Positions 23,149 through 33,268 of a DNA stretch of 64,000 nucleotides are shown piece after piece. The notes beneath the pieces are model-generated. The model did no database searches and was not told the origin of the DNA. It saw only the letters and a program-made list of their open reading frames with translations. Every line of letters starts with the position of its first letter. Positions within the stretch are counted from its first letter, which is position 1. The translations under genes and the position numbers were made by a program. The DNA is taken from positions 84,033-148,032 of the forward strand of contig NZ_JAEULY010000014.1 of assembly GCF_016793595.1 (NCBI RefSeq). Reading direction: 5' to 3'. The stretch comes from Phreatobacter sp. Lineage in GTDB: Bacteria > Pseudomonadota > Alphaproteobacteria > Rhizobiales > Phreatobacteraceae.

Positions 23149-25562
23149 AATTCACTCTGTCCTGGCTCAAGGAGCACCTTGAGACCGAAGCCTCGCTGCC
23201 CGAGATCACCGAGACGCTGACCCGGATCGGCCTCGAGGTCGAGCATGTCGAGGATGCCGGCGCGAAGCTCGCGGCCTTCACCATCGCCTATGTCATCTCG
23301 GCCGAGCAGCACCCGAACGCCGACCGGCTGCGCGTGTGCATGGTCGATACCGGCACGGGCGATCCCGTGCAGGTCGTCTGCGGTGCGCCCAACGCGCGCA
23401 CGGGCATGAAGTCGGTGTTCTCGCCGCCCGGCACGTTCATTCCAGGCAAGGGCATCACGCTCGGCGTCGGCACGATCCGCGGCGTCGAGAGCCGGGGCAT
23501 GCTGTGCTCGGCGGCCGAACTCGAAATCTCCGAGGACCATGACGGCATCATCGACCTGCCGGGCGATGCGCCGGTCGGCACGCGCTATGCCGACTGGGCC
23601 CATCTCGGCGACCCCGTGGTCGAGATCAACCTGACGCCGAACCGGCCGGACTGCACCTCGATCCACGGCATCGCGCGCGACCTCGCGGCGGCCGGCCTCG
23701 GCAAGCTCAAGGCCGACGTGATTCCGCAGGTGAAGGGCGCCTTCGCCAATCCGCAGCAGGTGAACCTCGCCTTCGCCAAGGGCGAGGAAAAGTACTGCCC
23801 GGCCTTTGCGCTCCGCCTCGTGCGCGGCGTGAAGAACGGCCCCTCGCCGGACTGGATGCAGCGCCGGCTGAAGGCCATCGGCCTCCGCCCGATCAATGCG
23901 CTGGTCGACATCACCAATTACGTGACCTTCGACCGGGGCCGCCCCCTGCACGTGTTCGATGCGGCCAAGGTGAAGGGCGCGCTGGTCGTGCGCCGCTCGA
24001 AGGCCGGCGAGACCGTTCTCGGCCTCGACGGCCGCGTCTATGGCTTCACCGGCCACGAGACGGTGATCGCCGATGACAACGGCGTGGAATCCATCGCCGG
24101 CGTCATGGGCGGCGAACATTCGGGCTGCGACGAGACGACGACCGACGTGCTGATCGAATCCGCGCTCTGGGATCCGATGGACATCGCCCGCACCGGCCGC
24201 AATCTCGGCATCGTCACCGATGCGCGCTACCGGTTCGAGCGCGGCGTCGATCCGAACTTCACCCTGTCGGGCATCGAGCTCGCGACGAAGCTGGTCATGG
24301 ACCTGTGCGGCGGCGAGCCATCCGAGGTGACGCTGGCGGGCTCCATTCCCGATACTGGCGCGATCATCAACTTCCCGCTCGCCGAGACCAAGCGCCTGAC
24401 CGGCCTCGACGTTTCAGACCGCGAGCAGAAGCGCATCCTGGAGGCGCTCGGCTTCGACGTGTCCGGCAACGGCCCGATGGTCAAGGTCTCGCCGCCCTCC
24501 TGGCGGCCCGACGTGCACGGCAAGGCTGACCTCACCGAAGAGGTGATGCGCATCGCCGGTGTCGACCGCGTGCCCTCGACGCCGCTTGATCGCGGCGGCA
24601 CCGTGCCGAAGCCGGTGCTGACCCTGATCCAGAAGCGCACCCGCATGGCGAAGCGCACTCTCGCCGGACGAGGCCTCGTCGAGGCGGTGACCTGGAGCTT
24701 CATCGCCAAGGATCAGGCCGAGCTGTTTGGCGGCGGCCAGCCGGCGCTGGCGCTCGCCAACCCCATCGCGTCCGATCTCTCGGACATGCGGCCGACGCTG
24801 CTGGTCGGCCTCGCGGCCGCGGCGCAACGCAATGCCGACCGCGGCTACGGCGATGTCGCGCTGTTCGAGGTCGGCCAGGTGTTCAAGGGCGACAAGCCGG
24901 AAGACCAGTTCATGGCCGCGACCGGCATCAGGCGCGGCCTTGCCAAACCCTCGGGCGCTGGCCGCCACTGGCAGGGCGCGGGCGCTGCCGACGTATTTGA
25001 CGCCAAGGCCGATGCGTTGGCCGTGCTGGCTGCGGTTGGCGCACCGCTCGCCGGCATCCAGGTCGTGCCGGGGGGGCCGGCATGGTTCCATCCCGGCCGG
25101 TCCGGCACGTTCCAGATGGGTCCGCAGACCGTGTTCGGCTCGTTCGGCGAGCTGCATCCGCGCGTGCTGGAGGCCCTCGACGTGAAGGGGCCTGTTGTGG
25201 CCTTCGAGCTGCTGCTCGACAAGCTGCCGCCGCCAAAGGTGCGCCCGACCCGCACGAAGCCGCAGCTGGTGCTGTCGCCTTTCCAGCCCGTGGAGCGCGA
25301 TTTCGCCTTCCTCGTGGACCGTACGGTGAAGGCGGGCGACCTCGTCAAGGCGGCGCTGGGCGTCGACAAGCAGCTCATCACCGGCGTGCAGGTCTTTGAT
25401 CTCTATGAGGGCAAGGGCATCGACGAGGCGAAGAAGTCGGTCGCCATCGCCGTGACGCTGCAACCCAGGGACAAAACGCTGACCGACGCCGAGATCGACG
25501 CGGTGGCTGCGAAGATCGTCGCAGAGGTGACCAGGAAGACCGGCGGCACGCTCAGGGCGTAG
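23145..25562 (+). CDS. pheT: Phenylalanyl-tRNA synthetase beta subunit
   Basis: 805 aa, full length. The N-terminal [13 protein letters not shown], the tRNA-binding (EMAP-like) domain near residues 40-150, the B3/B4 editing region ([17 protein letters not shown]) and the C-terminal ferredoxin-like anticodon-binding domain ([18 protein letters not shown]) are all seen. It carries the editing site and the tRNA contacts for the PheST enzyme. Its start overlaps the ASCH gene by 4 bp. Confidence 0.98.
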   Translation: MKFTLSWLKEHLETEASLPEITETLTRIGLEVEHVEDAGAKLAAFTIAYVISAEQHPNADRLRVCMVDTGTGDPVQVVCGAPNARTGMKSVFSPPGTFIPGKGITLGVGTIRGVESRGMLCSAAELEISEDHDGIIDLPGDAPVGTRYADWAHLGDPVVEINLTPNRPDCTSIHGIARDLAAAGLGKLKADVIPQVKGAFANPQQVNLAFAKGEEKYCPAFALRLVRGVKNGPSPDWMQRRLKAIGLRPINALVDITNYVTFDRGRPLHVFDAAKVKGALVVRRSKAGETVLGLDGRVYGFTGHETVIADDNGVESIAGVMGGEHSGCDETTTDVLIESALWDPMDIARTGRNLGIVTDARYRFERGVDPNFTLSGIELATKLVMDLCGGEPSEVTLAGSIPDTGAIINFPLAETKRLTGLDVSDREQKRILEALGFDVSGNGPMVKVSPPSWRPDVHGKADLTEEVMRIAGVDRVPSTPLDRGGTVPKPVLTLIQKRTRMAKRTLAGRGLVEAVTWSFIAKDQAELFGGGQPALALANPIASDLSDMRPTLLVGLAAAAQRNADRGYGDVALFEVGQVFKGDKPEDQFMAATGIRRGLAKPSGAGRHWQGAGAADVFDAKADALAVLAAVGAPLAGIQVVPGGPAWFHPGRSGTFQMGPQTVFGSFGELHPRVLEALDVKGPVVAFELLLDKLPPPKVRPTRTKPQLVLSPFQPVERDFAFLVDRTVKAGDLVKAALGVDKQLITGVQVFDLYEGKGIDEAKKSVAIAVTLQPRDKTLTDAEIDAVAAKIVAEVTRKTGGTLRA

Positions 25563-25577
25563 GATACGGGTACTTCC

Positions 25578-25610
25578 ACGTCATGGCCGGACCAAGCCCG
25601 GCCATGACGT
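25578..25610. repeat. Perfect 13-bp palindrome after pheT
   Basis: ACGTCATGGCCGG and its exact reverse complement flank a 7-nt spacer between the convergent pheT and hydrolase genes. Palindromes of the GTCATGGCCGGG...CCCGGCCATGAC kind are common intergenic repeats in Hyphomicrobiales genomes (from memory). It may act as a bidirectional terminator. Confidence 0.7.
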
Positions 25611-25626
25611 TCGTGAATCGCCGCCC

Positions 25627-26217
25627 TCAGACGATCTCCTCGACCCTGAATACGCCGGCGAACCGGTCGGCGAGCGCCGCTAGTTCGGCCTCGTGCAGGC
25701 TCTTCGCGTCGATCACGCCGCCATCCGGCCTCGGCAGGTCGCGCGTCGCGCAGGCATCCGCCGCGACCGCCGTCTGGTAGCCGAGGTCGAGCGCAGCGCG
25801 CGCCGTGGACGACACGCACATATGGGTCATGAAGCCGATCATGATCAGTGGCGCGCCGGGCGCTCCGATGGTCTCGGCGAGATTCGTCCCCGAGAATGAA
25901 TTCGGCCGCGGCTTCTCGATGACGGCCTCGCCGTCGATGGGGGCGACAGCATCGACGATCGCGCCGCGATGGGCCTCGCGGTCGAACAGGCCTCCCTTGC
26001 CGCCCTTGTGCGCGACGTGGACGACTTTCGCCCCGGCCTTGCGGGCGCGCGCCAGCAGCTCCGCCGCCTTCGCCACTGCCGTCCCGGCGCCGGGCAGCGC
26101 TATGGGGCCGTCGAGATATTCGTTCTGGATGTCGATCAGCACGAGGATGCTCTCGGCCAGTCTCGGCGGCGCGGGCTTGCGGCCAGCCATTTCCAGAAGG
26201 GTTTTCGGGGTGGTCAT
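25627..26217 (-). CDS. Isochorismatase-like cysteine hydrolase
   Basis: 196 aa. The catalytic triad of the family is visible: Asp in LVLIDIQNEY, Lys in IEKPRPNSFSGT and Cys in THMCVSSTARAALDLGY. Members hydrolyse amide or vinyl-ether bonds (nicotinamide, isochorismate, carbamoyl compounds). The substrate is not evident. It is convergent with pheT across a palindrome. Confidence 0.9.
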   Translation of the reverse strand: MTTPKTLLEMAGRKPAPPRLAESILVLIDIQNEYLDGPIALPGAGTAVAKAAELLARARKAGAKVVHVAHKGGKGGLFDREAHRGAIVDAVAPIDGEAVIEKPRPNSFSGTNLAETIGAPGAPLIMIGFMTHMCVSSTARAALDLGYQTAVAADACATRDLPRPDGGVIDAKSLHEAELAALADRFAGVFRVEEIV

Positions 26218-26384
26218 GGGCTTGTCCTCGGATCGGTCCGTCGTCGCGGGCGCGCATCAAACGACGGGATGGCCGTGTCGTAAACCATGTGGTGCGCGGC
26301 TCGCATCTGCGCGCAACGCGCGAGATGACAGATGGCGCGGCAAGGCACTAGCCTGTTGGAATTCCCCACCGCCGAAGGCTCCCC

Positions 26385-27770
26385 ATGCATCCCGCTCTCA
26401 GACCCGCCGGCACGACCGGCGCCGTGCCGGTGACATTCGTGACCCGCAAGACCTACCCGGCGGCGAAGGCGAAGCTGAAGGTGGCGCAACAGGCCTTTCT
26501 CGCCGCAACGGGCTATGAACCGAAGGCGGGCCGGGCGGCGATTATCCCCGATGCCAAGGGGAGCATCGCCGCAGTCTTCTTTGCGCTGGAGCCCGAGGAC
26601 GCTGCTCACCGCGACCCGCTGCTGGTGGGCAAGCTGCCGGGCCAGATCCCGCCGGGTACCTATGCCTTCGCCAGCGACCCCGGCGACGCGGCGACCGCCG
26701 CGCTTGCCTGGGCGATGGGGCAGTACCGCTTTTCCCGCTACAAGAGGTCGGAGACCAGACCCGCCATTCTCGTCGTGCCGAAGGGCGTCGACGGCGAGGC
26801 TGTCACGCGCATGGCCGAGGCGGTGTTCCTGGCCCGTGACCTCGTCAACACACCTGCCAACGATCTCGGACCGGCGGAGCTGGAGGCCGCCATCCGCGAC
26901 CTCGGCAAGCGCCACCGCGCCAAGGTGACGTCGATTGTCGGTGCGGCGCTGATCGGCGCCAACCTGCCGATGATCCACGCGGTCGGCGCCGGCTCGCCGC
27001 GGGAGCCGCGCCTCGTCGATCTCGTCTGGGGCAACGAGAAGCACCCGAAGGTGACGCTGGTCGGCAAGGGCGTCTGCTTCGATACCGGCGGTCTCGACAT
27101 CAAGCCCGATGCGGCCATGCTCCTGATGAAGAAGGACATGGGCGGCGCGGCGGCGGCCATCGGCCTCGCCCACATGATCATGGCGGCGAAGCTGCCGGTG
27201 CGGTTGCGGCTGCTGGTGCCGGCGGTGGAGAACTCCGTCTCCGGCACGGCCTTCCGGCCGGGGGATGTGTTTCCGACGCGCAAGGGCCTGACGGTCGAGA
27301 TCGGCAATACCGACGCCGAGGGGCGCCTCGTCCTTTGCGACGCGCTGGCGCTCGCCGACGAGGAAGCCCCCGCCCTGATCGCGGATTTCGCCACTCTGAC
27401 GGGCGCTGCCCGCGTCGCGCTCGGACCGGACCTGCCGCCGGTCTACACCCACGACGACACGCTGGCGGAGGAATTGACGGCGGCTGGCCTCAGGGTGGGT
27501 GACCCGGTCTGGCGGCTGCCGCTCTGGAGGCCCTATGCGGCCGGCCTCGACAGCAAGGTCGCGGACATGAACAACGTCACGACCGGCGGCCTTGCCGGCT
27601 CGATTACCGCTGCGCTTTATCTCGACCGCTTCGTCGAGAAGGCGAAGGCCTGGCTACATGCCGACATCTACGCATGGGTTCCGGCCGAGAGGCCCGCCCG
27701 CCCCGTCGGCGGCGAGCTGCACGCGGCGCGCGCGCTGTTCGAGGTGTTGAGCCAGAGGTACGGGAAGTAG
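26385..27770 (+). CDS. Leucyl aminopeptidase family protein (M17)
   Basis: 461 aa. The C-terminal catalytic domain has the metal ligands and signature of M17: GKGVCFDTGGLDIK, MKKDMGGAAA and NTDAEGRLVL, so it is expected to be an active dinuclear-metal exopeptidase. The N-terminal domain (residues 1-150) is the divergent macro-like domain of this branch. It acts in the cytosol on N-terminal residues of peptides. ATG 26385 follows GAAGG. A GNAT gene follows 5 bp after the stop. Confidence 0.93.
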   Translation: MHPALRPAGTTGAVPVTFVTRKTYPAAKAKLKVAQQAFLAATGYEPKAGRAAIIPDAKGSIAAVFFALEPEDAAHRDPLLVGKLPGQIPPGTYAFASDPGDAATAALAWAMGQYRFSRYKRSETRPAILVVPKGVDGEAVTRMAEAVFLARDLVNTPANDLGPAELEAAIRDLGKRHRAKVTSIVGAALIGANLPMIHAVGAGSPREPRLVDLVWGNEKHPKVTLVGKGVCFDTGGLDIKPDAAMLLMKKDMGGAAAAIGLAHMIMAAKLPVRLRLLVPAVENSVSGTAFRPGDVFPTRKGLTVEIGNTDAEGRLVLCDALALADEEAPALIADFATLTGAARVALGPDLPPVYTHDDTLAEELTAAGLRVGDPVWRLPLWRPYAAGLDSKVADMNNVTTGGLAGSITAALYLDRFVEKAKAWLHADIYAWVPAERPARPVGGELHAARALFEVLSQRYGK

Positions 27771-27775
27771 CGCGC

Positions 27776-28180
27776 ATGGACTTCACGGTACTCGAGCCCG
27801 GAGATGAGGCCTATGCCGAGCTGCACGCGCGGCTGGTGGCGTTCAACCACCAGCAGGTCGATTGGTCCGACCAGACGTTCACGGTGGCCATCAGGGACGG
27901 GACGGACGACGTCCGGGGCGGCGCGCGCGGGGTCCTGCGCATGGGAGCGGCCGAGGTCAGGGGCGTCTGGCTCGACCCTGACCTCCGCAAGACCGGCCTC
28001 GGGCGGCGGCTGATCGGGAGGCTGGAAGAGGAGGCGAGGGCGCGCGGAGCCTCCGCCATGCTTCTCGATACCTACGAGTTCCAGGCGCGCGGCTTCTATG
28101 AAAGCTGCGGCTACACGGTTTTTGCCGAGTTCGACTATCCGGCCGGCCTGCGCCGCTTCTACATGACCAAGCTGCTGTGA
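27776..28180 (+). CDS. GNAT family N-acetyltransferase
   Basis: 134 aa. The acetyl-CoA pyrophosphate loop R-x-x-G-x-G is seen at LRKTGLGRRLIGRLEEEARA, and the C-terminal GFYESCGYTVFAEFDYPAG is typical of small GNAT proteins. The acceptor is unknown. It starts 5 bp after the M17 peptidase gene, so the two are probably one operon. Confidence 0.9.
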   Translation: MDFTVLEPGDEAYAELHARLVAFNHQQVDWSDQTFTVAIRDGTDDVRGGARGVLRMGAAEVRGVWLDPDLRKTGLGRRLIGRLEEEARARGASAMLLDTYEFQARGFYESCGYTVFAEFDYPAGLRRFYMTKLL

Positions 28181-28277
28181 CAGGGGGAAGCCGATCTCCC
28201 CCTCACGGCCCGTTGCCGCATGGCGGGCCATTCCCTATGGTCGCCGTCCCTTCCAAGGAACGCTCCGAAGACAATCC

Positions 28278-30563
28278 ATGGCGACCGACAAGACCTCCGG
28301 CCGACGCAACCGCCCGACCATCACCGATCAGGAAGCGCTCGCGTTCCACCAGCTCGGCAAGCCCGGCAAGCTCGAGATCGTACCGACCAAGCCGATGGCG
28401 ACGCAGCGCGACCTGTCGCTCGCCTATTCGCCCGGTGTCGCCGTGCCGGTTCTCGCCATCGCGGAGGAGCCGAACCGGGCGTTCGACTACACGACCCGCG
28501 GCAACATGGTGGCCGTGATCACCAACGGCACCGCCATTCTCGGTCTTGGCAATCTCGGTGCGCTGGCTTCGAAGCCGGTGATGGAGGGCAAATCCGTCCT
28601 CTTCAAGCGCTTCGCCGATGTCGATTCCATCGATCTGGAGGTCGATACGGAGGATGCCGACCGGTTCATCGAGGCGGTGCGCTATCTCGGCCCCTCGTTC
28701 GGCGGCATCAATCTGGAGGACATCAAGGCGCCCGAGTGCTTCATCATCGAGCAGCGCCTACAGGAGCTCATGGACATCCCGGTGTTCCATGACGACCAGC
28801 ACGGCACAGCGATCATCGCCGCTGCCGGCCTGATCAACGCGATGGACATTACCGGCCGCGACATCAAGACGACGAAGCTGGTGGTGAACGGCGCGGGCGC
28901 CGCCGGCATTGCTTGTGTGGAGCTGCTCAAGGCCATGGGCTTCAACCCCGAGAACGTCACCCTCTGCGACACCAAGGGGACGATCTGGCGCGGCCGCACC
29001 GAGGGCATGAACCAGTGGAAGTCGGGCCATGCGGTGACCACCGACGCCCGCACGCTGGCGGAGGCCGTGAAGGGCGCGGATGTGTTCTTCGGTCTCTCCG
29101 TGAAAGGCGCGCTGACCCGCGAGATGGTCATGTCGATGGCGGCGCAGCCGATCATCTTCGCCATGGCCAATCCCGACCCGGAGATCACGCCCGAGGAGGT
29201 CCATGCGGTGCGCACGGACGCGATCGTGGCGACCGGTCGCTCGGACTATCCGAACCAGGTCAACAATGTCCTGGGCTTCCCCTTCCTGTTCCGCGGCGCA
29301 CTCGACGTGCGCGCGACCAAGATCAACATGGAGATGAAGGTCGCCGCCGCCGAGGCTCTTGCCGCGCTGGCGCGCGAGGATGTGCCGGACGACGTCGCCG
29401 CAGCCTATGGCGGCGGACGGCCGAAATACGGGCCGGAATACATCATTCCCGTGCCGTTCGATCCGCGCCTCATGTACGCCGTGCCGACCGCAGTGGCGCA
29501 GGCCGCCATGGATACCGGCGTTGCCCGCCGCCCCATCGTCGACATGGCTGGCTACAAGGCGCAGCTCACGGCGCGTCTCAACCCGGTCGCCGGCGTCCTC
29601 GCCCGCATCTTCGAGCGCGCCCGCCGCTCGCCACGCCGCGTCGTCTTCGCCGAGGGCGAGGAGGAGCAGGTGATCCGTGCCGCGCAGAGCTTCGTCAACC
29701 AGGGGCTCGGCACCGCGATCCTGGTCGGGCGGGAGGATCGCGTGCGGGCCACGGCGCAGGCCGCCGGCATCGAGCTGAAAGACGGAATCGAGATCGCCAA
29801 TGCGCGCCTTTCGACCCGCAATGCCGATTATGCCAGCCAGCTCTACGAGCGCCTGCAGCGCGAAGGCTACCTGTTCCGCGACTGCCAGCGCCTGGTCAAC
29901 CAGGACCGCAACGTCTTCGGCGCGGCCATGGTGGAAGCTGGCGATGCCGACGGCATGGTCACCGGCGTCACCCGCAACTACTCCTCGGCGCTGGAGGATG
30001 TTCGCCGCGTCATCGACGTGAAGCCGGGACACCGGCTGATCGGCGTTTCCATCGTGCTGTCGCGCGGGCGTACCGTGCTGGTGGCCGACACCGCCATCAC
30101 CGAGATGCCTTCGGCGGAGGATCTCGCGGAGATTGCCATCGAGGCCGCGCACGCAGCCCGCCGCCTCGGCACCGAGCCGCGCGTCGCCCTGCTCGCCTTC
30201 TCTACCTTTGGCCAGCCGAAGGGCGAGCGCTCGGAGAAGGTCATCGAGGCGGTCCGCATCCTCGATTCCCGTCGCGTCGATTTCGAGTACGATGGCGAGA
30301 TGGCCGCGGACGTCGCGCTCAATCCGGACCTGATGACGGCCTATCCGTTCTGCCGCCTGACCGGCCCGGCCAATGTCCTGGTCATGCCGGCTTTCCACTC
30401 CGCATCCATCTCGACCAAGATGATGCAGGAGTTGGGCGGCGCAACCGTGATCGGCCCGCTGCTGGTCGGCCTCGACAAGCCGGTTCAGATCGTGCCGCTG
30501 GGCGCCAAGGATTCCGACATCGTCAATATGGCTGCGCTCGCCGCCTACAATATCGGCGGATAG
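28278..30563 (+). CDS. maeB: NADP-dependent malic enzyme (malic enzyme-phosphotransacetylase fusion)
   Basis: 761 aa. Residues 1-430 form the malic enzyme: SPGVAVPVLAI, the metal-site HDDQHGTAIIAAAGLINA and the nucleotide site VVNGAGAAGIA. Residues about 430-761 are a phosphotransacetylase-like domain (MVTGVTRNYSSALEDVRRVI), typical of MaeB, where it serves regulation rather than acetyl transfer. It decarboxylates malate to pyruvate with NADP+. It provides an exit from C4 acids, which fits the ethylmalonyl-CoA pathway present in this genome. Confidence 0.96.
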   Translation: MATDKTSGRRNRPTITDQEALAFHQLGKPGKLEIVPTKPMATQRDLSLAYSPGVAVPVLAIAEEPNRAFDYTTRGNMVAVITNGTAILGLGNLGALASKPVMEGKSVLFKRFADVDSIDLEVDTEDADRFIEAVRYLGPSFGGINLEDIKAPECFIIEQRLQELMDIPVFHDDQHGTAIIAAAGLINAMDITGRDIKTTKLVVNGAGAAGIACVELLKAMGFNPENVTLCDTKGTIWRGRTEGMNQWKSGHAVTTDARTLAEAVKGADVFFGLSVKGALTREMVMSMAAQPIIFAMANPDPEITPEEVHAVRTDAIVATGRSDYPNQVNNVLGFPFLFRGALDVRATKINMEMKVAAAEALAALAREDVPDDVAAAYGGGRPKYGPEYIIPVPFDPRLMYAVPTAVAQAAMDTGVARRPIVDMAGYKAQLTARLNPVAGVLARIFERARRSPRRVVFAEGEEEQVIRAAQSFVNQGLGTAILVGREDRVRATAQAAGIELKDGIEIANARLSTRNADYASQLYERLQREGYLFRDCQRLVNQDRNVFGAAMVEAGDADGMVTGVTRNYSSALEDVRRVIDVKPGHRLIGVSIVLSRGRTVLVADTAITEMPSAEDLAEIAIEAAHAARRLGTEPRVALLAFSTFGQPKGERSEKVIEAVRILDSRRVDFEYDGEMAADVALNPDLMTAYPFCRLTGPANVLVMPAFHSASISTKMMQELGGATVIGPLLVGLDKPVQIVPLGAKDSDIVNMAALAAYNIGG

Positions 30564-30570
30564 GGACGGT

Positions 30571-33156
30571 TCAGACGCCGATGGTGGCGGCGCCGATCAG
30601 CGCCTCGTCATCGTTGCCGGGCGCGACGGTCATTGTCCTCATGCCGCGCTCGCGCTCGATCGAGGCGGCGATGACCGGCGCCATGTCGGGCGTCACGGGG
30701 CGGGCGAAGACGAAACCCTGAACGATGTCACAGCCGAGATCGGCCAGCACGTCGACTTCGGCCGCCCGTTCGGCGCCCTCGGCGACGACGGTCATGCCGA
30801 GGCCGCGCGACAGCGCGATGATGCCGCCCAGCAGCTTGCGCTTCTCCGGTTTGGTGGCAATGCCGTCGACGAAGGATCGGTCGACCTTCAATCGGTCGAA
30901 GGGCAGGCGGGTCAGGTAGCCGATCGAGGAATAGCCCGAGCCGAAGTCGTCGAGGGCGAGGCGCACGCCGAGGGCCGACAGGGCGGTCAGCGTCCGGCTG
31001 ATGCGCTGTTCGGAATGGTCGACGAACAGGCTCTCGGTCAGTTCAAGGCACAGGAGATCTGGTGGCAGCCCCGTCTCCCAGAGTACGGCCGAGACCGCCG
31101 TCTCGAAGTCCATGTTCCAGAATTGAGCCGGCGAGACATTGACCGACACGGTGCGCGCGGGCAGGCCGGCATCGAGCCAGGTCCGGCCCTGACGACAGGC
31201 TTCGCGCAGAACCCAGAGGCCGAGATCGACGATCAGGCCGGAGCTTTCCGCGATAGGTATGAACTCTGCCGGCGAGATTGGTCCGCGCTCGGGATGCGTC
31301 CAGCGCAGCAGCGCCTCGAAGCCGATGACCCGTCGGGTGGAGAGGTCGACTTGCGCCTGATAGTGCGCGTTGAGCGCGCCCTCCTCCACGGCATGGCGCA
31401 GGTGGCGGCCGAGATCGAGGCGCTGTTCGACAGCGACCGCGTAGGCGGGCTCGAAGACCATGGCCCGGCCCCGCCCGGCCTCCTTCGCCATGTAGAGCGC
31501 GAGATCGGCATTGCGCATGGCGATATCGACGCTGCCGCCATTATCCGGCAGGTTGGCGATGCCGACCGTCGCGCCGATGAAAGCCTCGCCCTCGCTGAGG
31601 TCGATCGGCCCGGACAGGCGGGCGATGATCCGGTCGGCGAGTTCGATCACATTTTCCCCGCTCGCATGGCGTTCGGGAAGGATGGCGAATTCGTCGCCGC
31701 CGAGGCGCGCGACGAAGGCCCGCGGCCCCAGTTCCTGGCGCAGCAGCAGGGCGACGCGGGTGAGCAACTCGTCGCCCGCCGCATGGCCGAGCGAGTCGTT
31801 GACCTCCTTGAAGCGGTCCAGGTCGATGAGCAGCAACGATCCGTTGGTTCCGTTCCGGAAGCAGAAATCGATGAGGGCGGCCAGTTCGCGCTTGAAGAGG
31901 GCGCGGTTGGCAAGCCCGGTCAGAGGGTCGGAATAGGCGAGGTGCTCGAGCTGGCGCTGGGCGTGCTTGCGTTCGGTCACGTCCTGAATCGTCCCGATCA
32001 GGCCGAGGACGCGGCCGTCGGCCAGTTCGGCCTTGCAGGTCAGTGCGAGGTCGCTGACCGAGCCATCGGCATGGCCGACCTGCACGTCGACCGTTTCGGT
32101 GCGGCGCGTCCGAATGACGCTGCGCTGCATTTCCACGACGCGCGCGGCGCCGTCGTCCAGAAAGCACGCGAGGATATTCTGGTGAGTGGTGTCAAAGGTC
32201 TCCGGGTCGAGACCGAGCAGGGCGAAGACCTCGGGCGCCCAGGCCACCTGCCTGTCGCCGAGCCGGTAGCTCCAGGTGCCGATCTTGCCCAGGCGATGGG
32301 CCTCGCGAAGGGCGCTGGTGCGCCGGTCGAGCATATCCTCGGTACGCCGCAGCTTGCTGATGTCGCTGGCCGTGCCGCGGTAGCCGAGGAAGACACCGCT
32401 CGCATCGAAGTTCGGCTTGCCGCTGGAGCGGATCGTGACGCAGGAGCCGTCAGCTCCTGTCACCGAATAGGTGAAGTCGTGAAACGGGCGGTGAGCCTCC
32501 ATATCGGCACGATGCGCGGCCATGGCGTCGCGGTCTTCCGGCAGGAAGGACAGTTCCCATCGCGGCTTGCCCCCGGCGGCGACCATCTGGATCGCGGAGA
32601 AGCTGCCATCGTGGATCGCGTGCGGCAGAAGCCGGTGCTCCGAGTCGCTCTCCCAGCACCAGTCCGAAGCCGTGGCGACGAAGTCGGCGAGGCGCTGTTC
32701 GCTTTCCGCCATCCGGCGCATGGCGCGCATTTCCTCGCTGACGTCGCGCACGATGCCGGAAACGCGGCGGATGCCGCCGTCTTCATCGCGCTCGGCCTCG
32801 CCGTGCACCATGTAGTCGATGATCTCGCCGCACCGCCGCTGGAAGCGGCCATGGACAGCATAGGTCTCGCCGGTGCGCCAGCACTGCTCATAGGCGTGGG
32901 CGATGATCGGGCGGGATTCGGCGAGATAGCGGCCGCGCACGGTCAGGATTGGCACCGCGCCGTCGTCGGTTTTCATCTCGTACATCGCCGCCAGTTCTGG
33001 CGAGATCCAGAAATTGGGGCTGTCCGCGGTCGCTGCCTGCCAATAGCCCATCCGCGCGATGCCCATCGCGCGTTTCAGAAGGTCGTCGCCGCTGATCCGG
33101 GGGGCCGGCGGATGTTGTCTGGCCTCGCGCCGTCGCGGGGCCTTCTTTGCGGCCAT
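30571..33156 (-). CDS. PAS-GGDEF-EAL cyclic-di-GMP signalling protein
   Basis: 861 aa, cytosolic, no membrane helix. Three or more PAS domains occupy roughly residues 25-410. The diguanylate cyclase domain follows with an intact GGDEF (ARLGGDEFAIL); the usual RxxD inhibitory site before it is not present (RAFV). The EAL phosphodiesterase domain has FEALLRW and DDFGSGYSSIGYL, both conserved in active enzymes. It may make or degrade c-di-GMP in response to a PAS ligand or redox signal. GTG 33162 is an alternative start. It is convergent with maeB, 7 bp apart. Confidence 0.93.
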   Translation of the reverse strand: MAAKKAPRRREARQHPPAPRISGDDLLKRAMGIARMGYWQAATADSPNFWISPELAAMYEMKTDDGAVPILTVRGRYLAESRPIIAHAYEQCWRTGETYAVHGRFQRRCGEIIDYMVHGEAERDEDGGIRRVSGIVRDVSEEMRAMRRMAESEQRLADFVATASDWCWESDSEHRLLPHAIHDGSFSAIQMVAAGGKPRWELSFLPEDRDAMAAHRADMEAHRPFHDFTYSVTGADGSCVTIRSSGKPNFDASGVFLGYRGTASDISKLRRTEDMLDRRTSALREAHRLGKIGTWSYRLGDRQVAWAPEVFALLGLDPETFDTTHQNILACFLDDGAARVVEMQRSVIRTRRTETVDVQVGHADGSVSDLALTCKAELADGRVLGLIGTIQDVTERKHAQRQLEHLAYSDPLTGLANRALFKRELAALIDFCFRNGTNGSLLLIDLDRFKEVNDSLGHAAGDELLTRVALLLRQELGPRAFVARLGGDEFAILPERHASGENVIELADRIIARLSGPIDLSEGEAFIGATVGIANLPDNGGSVDIAMRNADLALYMAKEAGRGRAMVFEPAYAVAVEQRLDLGRHLRHAVEEGALNAHYQAQVDLSTRRVIGFEALLRWTHPERGPISPAEFIPIAESSGLIVDLGLWVLREACRQGRTWLDAGLPARTVSVNVSPAQFWNMDFETAVSAVLWETGLPPDLLCLELTESLFVDHSEQRISRTLTALSALGVRLALDDFGSGYSSIGYLTRLPFDRLKVDRSFVDGIATKPEKRKLLGGIIALSRGLGMTVVAEGAERAAEVDVLADLGCDIVQGFVFARPVTPDMAPVIAASIERERGMRTMTVAPGNDDEALIGAATIGV

Positions 33157-33268
33157 GATCACGAACCCGAAGAGCTGCCATGCGATTGTCGCTGGGGTGA
33201 CTTAGCAACTCGTTACGTTTCTCATGGCTGATCGCCAAAGTTGCGGATTTTCGGAAAGGGCATGAACG

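Noticed and set aside
31015..33231. 738-codon open frame on the plus strand
   Set aside because: Antisense to the PAS-GGDEF-EAL gene; composition is not protein-like and no motif is seen.
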